64,000 nt of DNA, taken from positions 15,013,618 to 15,077,617 of the forward strand of contig NC_037264.1 of the NCBI RefSeq assembly GCF_000002425.4. The letters are read 5' to 3'. Position numbers and translations under genes: made by a program. The notes beneath the pieces are model-generated. The model searched no databases, was not told the DNA's origin, and saw nothing but the letters and a program-made list of their open reading frames with translations. This document shows positions 1-11,111 of the stretch, in pieces. Numbering within the stretch: the stretch's first letter is position 1; each line of letters starts with the position of its first letter. Source of the DNA: Physcomitrium patens (taxonomy: Eukaryota; Streptophyta; Bryopsida; Funariales; Funariaceae).

Positions 1-369
1 TAAAATATTCTAAAATATGATAAGATATAATTGGATATGTTAGGATATGCTAAGATATACTAAAATCAAAAGATTTTATAGGATCCTAAAAAAATAAAGA
101 ATATGTTGAAAGCATACTATTGTAGTAAAAAAGATGCCAAAAAATGTAAGAATTACCTATAAACAATGGATGTTAGAAGTGAGAATTATCTTACTCCATA
201 CTCTCTTTTTATGCAATCTTACTGATGCTATGTGTTCAAAACTTCAATGTTGTATTTTTTCAATAGATACCATGTTCAATCTTGGAGAGCACAAGTAATT
301 GAAGAGAGTTTATTCATCTCACACATAGTATATATATAGACTTAGAAAACTTAGTATTAATAAGATCTG
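1..369. other. A+T-rich flank with short degenerate repeat
   Basis: No gene is visible. The first 65 bases hold four or five degenerate repeats of a roughly ten-base unit of the type GATATGYTAA, which looks like a decayed tandem array running in from the left. The rest is A+T-rich and without coding signal. Confidence 0.4.
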
Positions 370-1240
370 AGATTCTGCAAAGCGTTGTGCAATTGACATG
401 CTTCCAATATGTTAGTATTGCCGATTCACAAGACAGAGTTCTCATGAAATAATTTCAGCAGATAAATGAATACAACGGTTTGTCTCCAACAAACAACAAA
501 GCTTCGGTATGTAGCCACATACTCTCTCCAGTCTTCCGACCTATATTATTCCGTTTGGTCATGGTTGCCACAGTTGGCCATTCCCAAACCATGTGAAGAA
601 TCACCCCATTAGCTGTCGTCGAATATGTGTTCCCCGGAATACTGGTCGATTGGAATATACAAGTTGTTAAAATTCCTGCATGACGAATTCAAAGCAATTA
701 TTTATCGACGTGAACAACTTGTACATGCTATGGAATCCTAGTATTTCAGTCAGACAACTACTGCGCAGGGCACGTGCGGGCCACCAAGTTGAAAGGGAAT
801 CATTCCCATTGTTGACTGGAGACACTCTTGCAGTCCCCCGAGAGCACTTGCGACAACTTCTCTCCGAGAAAAGCTCCCACCTCACCGAAAGTTCACTGGC
901 TGCATGAAGCGTGGACATGTCATCGGTAGGAGCTGGATGCGATAATTCCCAAGCAATGGACGTGGGGCCGATCGCGAGACCTGGCACTCACAGTATCTGA
1001 AGATTTCAAGAGGAGTGTTAGTTTTGTGTAAAAAGTCAATTGCTGATTTTCAACTTTTGGCCAGACGGCAGCAGTCGGTTGATGACATGGAAACCCAGTA
1101 CTCGCGAATACTTCTTCTCTTTAAACCTGCTCTTTACACGTTCAATATCCGAATACATCAAGTAGAAAGTAAATAAGACAACTCTGGTTTTTTGTTTTAT
1201 CATAGCACGCAGTACTTCTTGCAGGTGTACTTATCAGTCA
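370..1240. other. GC-richer island, no gene recognised
   Basis: Base composition here is much more balanced than in the retrotransposon DNA to the right, like the genic islands elsewhere in the window. Overlapping open frames exist on both strands at 667-987, but neither has a recognisable domain or clear splice structure. It may be flanking DNA of the interrupted Pumilio locus or the tail of another gene left of the window. I could not match it to the PUM repeats expected for a minus-strand continuation of the gene at 4716-6337. Confidence 0.35.
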
Positions 1241-1246
1241 GTTAGG

Positions 1247-1272
1247 TTTTTTTTTTTTTTTTTTTTTTTTTT
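1247..1272. repeat. Poly(T) run of 26, possible retroposon tail
   Basis: An uninterrupted run of 26 T marks the edge between the GC-richer island and the A+T-rich block. On the minus strand it reads as a poly(A) tail preceded by about 100 bases of balanced composition, so it could be the 3' end of a retroposed transcript or SINE. The 3' body shares a short CTATTTRTGG motif with the SINE-like element near 42.1 kb. Confidence 0.4.
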
Positions 1273-1790
1273 GTGGACACAATTGGGTGGACCCATTCCA
1301 TAAATAGAATAGAAAAGGCGAGGTGGAAAAACCCATCGTAAGCCCCAATAAAAAATTGGAAATATCTAGATAGATTTTCCCCTAAAATTATTGTCCAAGT
1401 ATGACCTATGCCTATTAGCTGTCATGTTGTGTTAACTTTGGCTAAATATAAGTCATTATATTTTGCATGAATTCTTTGAATTATTTTACATTAGTGTTTT
1501 TATAGAGCAAAGAGCAAAAAAATGGAAAAAGCACCATTTTAACTAATTTCTTATTTTTAAAAAGACAACTAGTCTTTTTGAAATTTCTATTAGCATCAAC
1601 CTTATATATTATAGACAACTTATATACATTAGAAAAGAAATTAATAAAAATTATAAAATTACAAATTGACCATTTAATATATAAATTAAGTTGTCTTAAA
1701 CTACTTCTAAAAGACTCAATAATAATTAGAACCACATTCTTGCAAGTAAGTACACAACAACCAAGTTGCTAATCTATTTTAGCATAATAA

Positions 1791-1794
<4 letters not shown>

Positions 1795-1831
<37 letters not shown>
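1795..1831. repeat. (AT)n microsatellite
   Basis: About 18 consecutive AT units in A+T-rich DNA. Confidence 0.9.
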
Positions 1832-1835
<4 letters not shown>

Positions 1836-1999
1836 ACATGTATTTCAAAATATATATAAATATATAAATATTTTATATTTATTATTTTAATTATATTTTT
1901 TAATAAATATTTCTTTAAGATCTAAATTTATAAATTAAATCCATAGAATAAATATAGATTGATTACTAAGTCTCACATGCCAAGTAAGACAAAATCAAT

Positions 2000-3400
2000 T
2001 TTTTTTAAAATCAAAATGTAATATGAGAACTTAAAAATCCTAATATAAAAATATAAATTTAGACATAGATTGTATGAAGAATATATTTTAAGATATAAAT
2101 TTAAAAATAAAACACATTTATATATTATTAAGATCAAGAAAATTAAAAAATAATAAAAAATTAAAATATCATTGCTTAAAACAAAAAATATATAAAAATT
2201 TGAATTAAGATAGGAATGTAAAAAAGATATAGAAAAACAATTAAATATGGACTTAATTTCAACTCTCTATATATACTATCTACTAATAATACCATGTGAA
2301 AGCTTTTTAAAAACCACAAGGTTGATAGCTCAAGAATCTAAGTTATTTTTTTATTTTTATAGATTTTTTTAAAAAATAGAAAACTTCTAAGAATGTTTTA
2401 TGTATCTATGTGGCATATCTAAAAGAATATAAAGATTTAATTTATGGCTAAAAATATTTAGTGATATTTTTTAAAGATAATTTTATCTACCTAATATATT
2501 TCTAAAGATTTCTACTTGCTTCTACTTACTCTTATTTGTTTAAGTAATATAAGAATATTATATTTTACTTCTTTCTAAATCAAATTTCAATAAAGAATGC
2601 ACAAGTTGCTCTATAAGTTGATGAGGTCCAAAATCTATCAAATCATATTATAAAATATTTTTATTTATGACGTACAAAAAAGTAGTTAATAAGTCTTTTG
2701 AATTTTTATTGATGTTTCTTATTCAAATAAAAAATCCACTAGTTATTTAAAAATAATTTAGACTTTTAAAACTACCTTCAAATAATATATTTTAGATGCT
2801 ATTAAATATAGAATTTACCTCTAATAAGATGTCTATACATTAAGACTCTCTTTTAAAATTATAATAATCATATAAATGATATTTTGTAATTTTTTAAAAA
2901 TAAATTATAACTTTCTTGAAGATCTTTATGATTAATTTTATGTTTGTAAGATTAAAAAATATAAGTAGTTTATCTTAAGATATTTGCAAATTTCAATTCT
3001 TCAAATAAATCTAGTAAGTTTTGAATCTCCATTCTAGAAAGAAGTTCTAAAAATTGATCTTTAACCTTTTTTTTGTTTGATACTAACTTACTATAAATAA
3101 TCAATTCTTAGTTTTTATGGATTTTTTCAATAAAAGATAAAAAGTAATTTTGGTGCATTTATAAGATTCTTAGATAGCTCTTACATGTGTTCAATAATGT
3201 TTTGTTCTTGCAATATGCAAGATATTCCAATTTGTTTTAGAATTGCTTCACATCTAAGACTTCATCTATTTCAAATTATTAATTGCTATCTATCTCAATA
3301 AGAAAATGTGGTAATTACTTTCTTTCTAGTATATTAGTTATATTACAAGTTTTATTAAAAGATCAATAGAAAATATGATAAATTATCATTGACACTATAG
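2000..3400 (-). mobile_element. Degenerate 3' end of F1 chromovirus (copy E5)
   Basis: Read on the minus strand, this stretch follows the 3' part of the F1 element at 27.5-30.1 kb. The end of the chromodomain coding region lies at about 3110-3330, the post-chromodomain region follows (a short NILFEG-like peptide is still readable near 2780), and an LTR start lies near 2560, where the reverse complement shows the family motif AAGTAGAAGTARG. It is heavily mutated and has no open frame. It belongs to the block that separates the Pumilio remnant from the island at 370-1240. Confidence 0.5.
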
Positions 3401-3552
3401 TTTGAGTAATTTAATAGACTATCTTCTAAAAGAGATTGTATAGATATTTAGTGATAATTAGAATATAAAAAAAATTAAGCAAATAATTTTTTTAATATAA
3501 AAAAGTATTAAAGACAAGAATTCAAAGAATTTAAATAAATAAGCAAGATGTA

Positions 3553-3554
<2 letters not shown>

Positions 3555-3584
<30 letters not shown>
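3555..3584. repeat. (AT)n microsatellite
   Basis: A run of AT dinucleotides just left of the F1 LTR of copy E6. Confidence 0.9.
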
Positions 3585-3589
<5 letters not shown>

Positions 3590-3590
<1 letters not shown>

Positions 3591-3860
3591 AGAAATTAGA
3601 ATAGACATTACCAAAAACAAGAAGACTAAAGACTCTTAAAATTAGACCAGAAACAAGAAAGGTGTTAACAAGAGTGAATAAGGCTTCATTCTTGCCTTTG
3701 TATATATTATCTAACTAAGGAATTATATGACAACACCCTATATGTTTTATGACACATGTCCAACTTACAAAATAAGTTCCTAAATTTTAAGGCAAGTTTC
3801 CAATAAATACACTACATAACCAACTTATAATATGTACAATATGTAGTCAATTTATTGATC

Positions 3861-3900
<40 letters not shown>

Positions 3901-4572
3901 CTAGTATATTTAATAATTTTACTAATAATTCTATATATTTGTAATATTATCTCTCTTTGTGGGCAATAAGTTCTACAAAGAGTTATTAAATCTTTTTATA
4001 AGTTAATAAAGTTTAAGATCCATCAAATAGTGTTGGTAACAAACTTTGATATTTGTTTGGCACAAAGGTGATTGATAGGTCCCTTTGACCATTGATAATA
4101 TTCTATATTAGAACAAAAAACCACTCACTTATATGATTATTATTGAAGCCTTTATAACTACCTTCAAACAAATTATTTTGTATTCTATCAAGTATAGTAA
4201 CCACCCCCAATAGTATTATTAAGCATTAGAAGTCTCTTCCAAGTTTATAGTACCAAACATATTTTATCTTGCCATCTATTTCAAAAGAGCATATCTCTCA
4301 CAAAGATCTTAATCATAGTTGCAATATTTTCTAAGTTGAGACAATCTAAATACTTGATTTGATAATTTGGCAAATGACAATTCTTGAGATGAATCTTCTA
4401 ATTTTTGGTTCTTATGTTTAAAAAAAAAATCTATAAGTTAATTCTTAAACTTGTTTTCTTTGATTTATATCATCAATGGTTAGTCTATAATTTTGATGGG
4501 TGTTATTGATAAAAGATAGAGACAAGTTTTGACTCATTTGTTAGATTCTCACATTGCTTCTATGTTTGTTCA
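3590..4572 (-). mobile_element. 3' end of F1 chromovirus with LTR (copy E6)
   Basis: On the minus strand this copy begins inside the chromodomain (about 4572-4470; HPSK-like end visible), passes through the post-chromodomain region (NLFEGSYKGFNN at about 4180, then EYYQW and PINHL in a shifted frame) and enters an LTR at about 3960-3590 that shares most short motifs with the F1 LTRs at 22.4 and 29.6 kb. An (AT)n run at 3864-3896 sits at the LTR start. It ends abruptly near 4575, some 60 bases before the Pumilio-derived sequence begins. Confidence 0.6.
3864..3896. repeat. (AT)n microsatellite
   Basis: AT dinucleotide run at the start of the minus-strand LTR of copy E6. Confidence 0.9.
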
Positions 4573-4715
4573 CTAATAAATATAAATAAATATAAATATA
4601 TTATACCCACATATCAAAGTCTAGGTTATAAACTGAACCTAGGAAAAAACTTGGACATAGTAGACACCAACTGTACATGTCCTGCAGCAGCCAGATACGC
4701 TACTAAATCATAATC

Positions 4716-6337
4716 TCAACAGCAAAGACAAAGATCCGTGCGGCTCACTTGGGCTGCTTGAGATTGGACCTGCACATGAGCAGCTGTCTGAGCCCGTTGC
4801 CGATGCTGCTGCTGTTGTTGCCGTTGCTGCAATTCCCTTCCCTCGCGAGCAGCTGTAGATCCATGGATATCGGACATGCTCAACCCTTTGAGAGCTGCTT
4901 CGAAATCCGCATTGCTTGCTCTGGCTGTCTTATTCAGCTGCATTGGAATCTGAGCAAAATCCGCAGCACTGGCACTACAAGCACGACCCAGCACCGGGCT
5001 CCGCGAATCGGAACTCGAAAAAGACATGTTTCCACCAGGAAGTCCTGAAGCAAAAACTTCAACAGTTTACCTCACAAACTCGCACACAATGTCCAGCAAC
5101 GTCAATGTAGACGATCTGTTCAGCAAACGCATAATCCATCTAAAACACTGAAATTTTTAAGTCTACCTGATACACCACCCATCCTGGCCAAATATGGGCT
5201 GGCCGAACAGACAGTGCTTGAAAGTGGAATGTCAGGTGTAGGTATTCTTGGTACAGGAGCTGCGGGTCCTGAAGTTTGGTGCAGATTCGACACACCATGT
5301 ACAGGAGTCGTATTTCGAGACCCCATTCCACTTATGACGGCGATGGACTCCCCCGCAGCCGACTCTCGCAAATGAGCTAATTGCAGGTCCAGCACCGCAT
5401 TGGCAGCCTCGTTCTCATCATTTGCGGCTCTCCTTGACGATCGAGACAAATGATACACTGGCGACGGCGTTCGAGAGAAATCCTCCTGCCCCATCATCGC
5501 AGATAACAGTTATAATTATCCGTCAAGGCAAAAAAACTCAACAATCACAATCAACCTTAAAATACATGACATCCACTCTGTTACCTCAACCCCATTGCAC
5601 CACAAGAGACCAAACTGTGATCAACCAGTCACAGAGAAACTCTGGATCAGCTGCATTAGCTCAAGTACCTGAATGAGATCCACAAGACTCTTGGGACGGG
5701 GACCCATTCCAGATGACTAACCCATCAACCCATCGCCCCTCTCTCTTTCTGCCCAGTCGCTAGATACCGTCCTCGCAAGGGCGCTCATTGGTGAATTGTC
5801 CTCCTCTGGAACATCTGGCTCTTCTTTGTGTGTTGGCAATACTGGCTTGCTCGAGAACAAAGACCTCCTGCTGCTGTCGTCCATCGATCGCAATTTCTTC
5901 TTGTCCCCAAATTCCCCAGCCCCCATTCCAGATTGCAACCTCTGCGCCAACCGATGGTTGTTCCATGATATCAACGGTGGAGGCAATCTCGGATTCAGAT
6001 TGATGGTACTGTATTAATATTTTAGGTACTAGGGATCTTCGCGCTGCGCTTCTTCGGCATCCAATACGTCCTTCTCCCCTGATTGGAGGGTGGACATGTC
6101 GAAAAACCCACCCATTGCGGTCAATGACCCCTCCACGCTGGGAGGAGCACTGCTACTCCTCTGCAATACATGTCCAGAGTTCAAAATGTTATCAAATCGG
6201 GTTCGCCCTTTCAGAAGACGACCCAACTCTGTAATTCCATCTAAATCATGTGTATTGCCATGAACACCTCCGCTACCAGTTCTTGGGCCCTCTCCCAAAG
6301 TTCCCATACTACCTCTAATCCCTCCAGGCATCATCAT
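4716..6337 (-). pseudogene. Plant Pumilio (APUM-type) pseudogene, N-terminal half
   Basis: Plant Pumilio proteins bind 3' UTR elements through C-terminal PUM repeats and carry an N-terminal plant-specific region (NABP family). Three exons of that region are readable: 6337-5669, 5485-5167 and 5044-4716. All junctions are GT-AG and their phases agree (0, then 1). Hallmarks in order are SSSAPPSVEGSL, NLNPRLPPPLIS, RPKSLVDLIQ, SRTPSPVYHLSRSS, VPRIPTPDIPLSS, ALKGLSMSD and a Gln-rich tract. Exon 1 holds three in-frame stops: TAG 6029-6031, TAA 6014-6016 (inside the conserved YLKY..YS stretch) and TAG 5717-5719. Exon 3 runs into a stop at 4716 in a place that looks frameshifted, and homology stops near 4640. 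The PUM-repeat half is absent; F1 fragments occupy the DNA beyond. I read it as a nonfunctional copy. The family call is firm; how recently it died is not known. Confidence 0.85.
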
Positions 6338-8680
6338 ATCGTCATTTTACTAAAAACTAAATATCACCATTATACATAGCTCATTTCTTTGGGTATCTCT
6401 AGATCTCTAGAACATCATCTAGGTTATATATAAAACATCCAAGAATATGCAAACACGTGATCAATGTAATATCGGGAACAATTTACAATGCTTCAAATCT
6501 CTTGATGACATGATTGCCAAGCTAAGCACCTTGAACCTCTGCACACACGTCAAGCTGTTAGGCATTGCGAAGAACATTGCGCCTTTAACAATTCTCCTCA
6601 ATGTATTTTGTGAAATAAAGCATTACTATTACCATGGTGCCCTTCCGTATACTGCTGAAAAAGGGCCATTAGTCAGTCTTCAAAGTAGCGTATTATGTAT
6701 TGCAACTTAAAGCAGAACCTTCCAGTGAAACTTCAATCGCGAAACAGCAAGACCGAGGCTGAGCCACACCAGTGCTGGGAAAGAATTTCCAACTTCCAGA
6801 GACAGAAATTACTTTCTTTTAAAATGGAAAAGAAGGCAAAATGAACAAGTAACCAAGCACTATGAAACAAGCTACACACTCCACGACGCCATTCACTCGC
6901 CTTCCACCCCAAAGCCAACACTCGTCTCACACACTCTCTCTCTCCCGCTTTTCCTTGCGAAAGACCACTCTGCGCCCTTCGATGCAACTCTTCCCCTCAC
7001 AATCGACAGAATTGTCCTTTACTGGAACATTACAATGTCACATTATCAAGTACTAGTGATATCAGTGCTCATTTTCTGTGTATAAAAAGCATATGTTGGG
7101 AATGACGACCCCAGCGCGAAAAATCAGCCTCTAATTCAAGGCTCTGATGTTGTAATCACCTCAACCCACATCACTAGGGCCACCACAACTTCTACCCTTT
7201 TAGTCTTTTGAATCAAAAGACATATCATGCATACGTACCTTCAGCATTAAATGATGAGCGTGTGCCAATTGAGTGAAGAACAGGTAGCCAAGAGGAGGCT
7301 TGTGTAGGACTTCGAAAAAACGGGAGCTATCTTCCATTTCGTTGACAGTTCAAGGATTATAACAGACGAGGTAAAAACATTTACACCAATCGCAGAAAAA
7401 CAGTTTCATGAATTAAAGGTCAAATGATACAGAGTAGGGGAATCTATAGCATAAACTAGGAGACATCCTCCATAGCCAGGATGGCCTGACTATGTTGCCT
7501 ACAATTTTCTCCCCTTTTCTACGACGGAGTATTAGTACAAATGGACTGCAAAATGTAATGCCAACGGGTATCGTGAAAATCGGCCCCCTATCAGAACGCT
7601 CTACTGGTTCATTCCAACGTTGAGGTTAGACAGAGGCAGCAACTGGTGTGCCATATGTTATACCGGTTTTGGCGTTCGCAGCCCTAGATTGGTCATATCC
7701 ATCATCGCTAGTTCCGAAGAAGCCTGTTTGTAACGACAGGAGGTAAACCTCGAAGAAAGCAAGGATGATTGTCAAGGCTTCCAAAATTTTCTGCGCCAGA
7801 CACAAATTTTTAGATGAGACACTGCAGAGTTTCAAAGAAGGGACTCCTGTCGTATCAAACACTATTTGATGTTCTACATTTATGAAAACAGAAATGCAAA
7901 TGTGAACACATCTAAACCAGCAGCAGGGTCATGTGGGGGGGGACGCTATGCAGCAGACTCCATGTGCTGCTGGAACACTGTTCATTTGCTCATGAAAAAT
8001 GGTTGCGAATCGATGCTTGTGGGGGTCCAGAGCGTGATAGTGGACCTAAAAGGATGATCACGGCCGTCGTCATATGCTAATAGAAAGTGACAAGAGTGAA
8101 GAACGCCATGTATAAGGCAAAAGGGAAAACACCAGCTGAGCTTGCGCTCAAAACAACAACAACCACATCTCCCTGCCCATCGATGAGCAGCTACCCTCTA
8201 CCGGACTTCATTCCGCCTGCCCAGCCACTTCAAAACCACCACACAACAACGAACGAAAACTCCAGATTATCATGTGTATAATAAAAATCTAAACTAGCAG
8301 TTGCAGATTCCCTGTGCATCCACCATTTGCATCAGGGAATGGATCTTGCAGGTCGCTGTGAGCTGGAGGATCGATTACTGTAGTTGATTGTCAGCTCAAA
8401 AATTATGTTCTGGGGTGTAGTTTCATATGGATTTGAATTGCGTATCGTTTGTCTCGTAGTTTGTATTGTTTGAGCTCCCCCAGAAACGATGGAGAAGGTC
8501 ATCGGAATCCATGCAAGCATCAGAGCACGAGCTGTGGCATTAGGGCTTGATCGTCCAGGTGGCGGAGTGTTGATGCCACCAACGGAGGTAACGGAGGGAC
8601 ACGGTAGGGGCCGGTTAGTGGGGCAAAAAGTCGGGGCCGGCGGCATGCGGTTTGGGCACTGGATTCACCCAAAATGAAAA
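6338..8680 (-). other. Probable 5' leader and upstream region of the Pumilio copy
   Basis: No coding region is recognised in 2.3 kb of balanced composition directly upstream of the first Pumilio coding exon. On the minus strand, about 7030-6850 is GA-rich (GGGAGAGAGAGAG), as many plant 5' leaders are, so a 5' UTR exon is plausible there with introns on both sides. Open frames at 7626-7862 and 8332-8646 have no domain match and lack a convincing start context. Confidence 0.35.
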
Positions 8681-8710
8681 AAAATATATCAATTTGCAAT
8701 TATCACAAAA

Positions 8711-8797
8711 GTGAGGGGTATATTTACTATTTTTAAGAATTCAGGGGTATTCATGATATTTCAACATAGTTAAGGGGTACAAATGATATTTTTCCTA
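8711..8797. repeat. Three imperfect ~28-bp repeats with GGGGTA core
   Basis: Three successive blocks each hold GGGGTA followed by an A+T stretch ending in ATATTTT or ACTATTTTT. They mark the edge between the Pumilio upstream region and A+T-rich DNA. Confidence 0.5.
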
Positions 8798-8799
8798 CA

Positions 8800-9690
8800 A
8801 TTAATATTCTACTATTTTATTATATCTATTCAGATTAGATCATTGAAAACTACAAAAAAGATTTAATCAATAACTTATAATTTTCAGTATAATAGAATAT
8901 GAGCATTTGTAATAGCCAAGTTTACTTTGGATCTATATTTTTATTATGAAATAGAAGAACATTTTGAAAATATAATTTCAAATAGCCTATGACAATATTA
9001 TTGGAAAAACAGATTATAAATGCAATACTAATTTTTTATTTAAATAAAAATTATATTAAAAAAACAAGAATTTAAAAAAAATGGCAACTGAATTTTATTT
9101 GGAGTAAAAATTATATCCAAATACCTCTTTAATATGTAAAAATATTAGTTTGTGAATTTAAAGATAGCAAGTGTAAAACTTGGTATAATTACATTAAAAA
9201 AAATTAAAAATACATCCTATTAGTTTAGCTATTAAATTAATATTATATTTTTTTGAAAGAATAAAGATAAATCCAAATTAAATAATTCTTAAGATAAAGC
9301 CCTATGTGAGCCAAATAAACCTCCACTTATTCCAATTCAAACTGAGTGAATTAACCTTGTGAATGTTAGTAGTTATAGCTATTAATTAAATTCTAATCAA
9401 ATCACTCTTTAACCTTCTTAAATGATTCAAGCAAATAAGCCAAAACTCTATAACTAATTCACATTCATATTGATAAATCAGTCAACAAGTTAATGCCATG
9501 AAAATTTCCTATTATTTTGTTAATTATCTTATTTCTATTGTTATTATTATTATTGTTTGTATTAATTTTAATCCAGTTCATCCAGAAAAGAAAATCATCT
9601 GTGAAGGAGAATTCATCCTTGATTGAAATAATTCATCCAATAAAACTCATCCAAACTCTAACCTATCAACCCTAATTGATTCTTCCTGGA
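8800..9690. other. A+T-rich intergenic DNA
   Basis: No open frame of note, no domain and no match to the other repeats of the window was seen. Confidence 0.5.
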
Positions 9691-9891
9691 CCTAGGATCT
9701 TCTATGCATCCTGAAATCACCTTGCAATATTTTATTGACCCAGACGTTGAGGACGAGTCTCTTCTGGGTTTTTCCACAGGGTGCTCTATTTCTTCCAACA
9801 CGATCTTGCGAACTCCTTCTCGCTTTGCTTTGATGAGGATTCGAAGTCGTCAAATGGAACCAACGCTCCTCCTCCGGCTCCCCTGATCCTG

Positions 9892-9969
9892 CTCTTTGGC
9901 TGCAATTCCTGGTTCATTCCAACACGAGCCTCCTTTCGATCTAAAGAAGTGAATTTGTCGAGGCCGTTG
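9892..9969. repeat. Direct repeat copy 1 (~79 bp)
   Basis: This copy matches 10191-10270 at most positions with one length difference. On the minus strand both copies stay open in the same frame and encode an almost identical peptide containing SLDRKEARVGMNQELQPK, but the flanking sequence differs. See the coding-like region 9786-10928. Confidence 0.8.
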
Positions 9970-10190
9970 GCTACAAGACTTGTCCTTAGGAATGGCAATT
10001 AGGGGGTGGGGCGTGCGAAGCGTAGGCAGCAGCGGAAGGCAAGGCAGAAAGACGACGATGATCCTGCGCCATTCAACACATATCCATCCTCCTCTGGATG
10101 TGAAATCCGACCGGGGAAGCAAAATCTGCGAACACCAACATCGCCGATGTGCTCGCTGCTAATTCGACGACGACGACATCATGCTCCCTC

Positions 10191-10270
10191 CTCTTCGGCT
10201 GCAGTTCCTGGTTCATTCCAACACGAGCCTCTTTTCGATCCAAAGAAGCGAATTTTGTCGAGGCCGTAGG
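10191..10270. repeat. Direct repeat copy 2 (~80 bp)
   Basis: Second copy of the repeat at 9892-9969, about 300 bases away and in the same orientation. It differs by a handful of substitutions and one extra T. Confidence 0.8.
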
Positions 10271-10962
10271 CACAACACCAGTAGTCAATCGCCACCTTTG
10301 GAACCAGCACCTCTCACAAGGAATGGAACAAAAACCAATGAAGGAAAAAAGGAAAAAATTGGCTGCGGTGAACTACAGGGCGGAGTGATCTAAATGTATC
10401 AACGATGGAACAACGGAGGACTTCCGCGATCCCCAATCATAAAGCTTGAAGCCCTCCTCGTCAATAACCAATGTTGTTGCTATTGTAAGGTTCACCCACC
10501 ATGCGCCCTGAGCTAATTTGCCCTGACCACAGAAAAAAAGGATGCTGCCATGCACAGCATCGCAAGAGTCTACCAGCTTGAACCTCGGGGATGGAACCAG
10601 CCAACAAAGGAAATGACGATAAGAAAAATGGATCATGCCACTTGTAGAACCACTAGAGTGAGTGCAAGATCGTGAGCCTGCGACACCATCGCAGCAACAA
10701 CCACACCCACGTCGGAGCCGCTGTTCCCAGTTCAACACCACCAAGAAAACACGCCGCTGCAATGCTCAGGGTTTTGTAGCACCCTACCACTGCAATACCC
10801 CCACCACGTGTAGGAAATGGAAAAATTCCGGAGCGCTCGGAACCGTGAAGCGTGAGGAAGAAAAAAAAACAAGAGATTTGGGGATCCGGGCCGCCGGACC
10901 CCCCTATCGACGAGGAGGCTGCCGCCATTCAGGGGCAGCCTCTCGCCACCTTAATCATCTTT

Positions 10963-11060
10963 TCTTTTTCTTTTTCTTTTTCTATTGTCCTTCTTCCTTT
11001 TTCTCCTCTCTTTCTTCCCCTTCTACTTCTTTTGATCTTTTTATTTGTTCATATTTTGTA
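10963..11060. repeat. Pyrimidine-rich tract with TCTTTT units
   Basis: About 80 bases of C and T with repeated CTTTTT units, followed by an A+T-rich transition. On the minus strand it is a GA-rich tract directly upstream of the ATG at 10928. Confidence 0.7.
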
Positions 11061-11079
11061 TATATTTTTTTTCAAATAA

Positions 11080-11111
<32 letters not shown>

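Larger units (their letters stand above)
9786..10928 (-). other. Unrecognised coding-like region
   Basis: The minus strand of this GC-richer island has several open stretches. One starts with ATG at 10928 (MAAASSSIGGSGG), just downstream of a pyrimidine/purine-skewed tract that could be a 5' leader. Another is 10762-10373, with a plausible folded-protein composition (GAWWVNLTIATTLVIDEEG, KLYDWGS). Two more, 10288-10073 and 9998-9786, each contain the repeated peptide SLDRKEARVGMNQELQPK. I could not join them into one convincing spliced model and recognise no family. It may be a decayed gene with a duplicated exon. Confidence 0.3.

Noticed and set aside
6010..6030. A 21-bp GT...AG stretch that would remove two Pumilio stops as a tiny intron
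   Set aside because: Far too short for a plant intron, and it encodes the conserved YLKY..YS residues that should remain in the protein.
5717..6031. Stop codon reassignment to explain the Pumilio stops
   Set aside because: TAG and TAA fall at positions where different residues are expected, and other genes of the window use both as ends.
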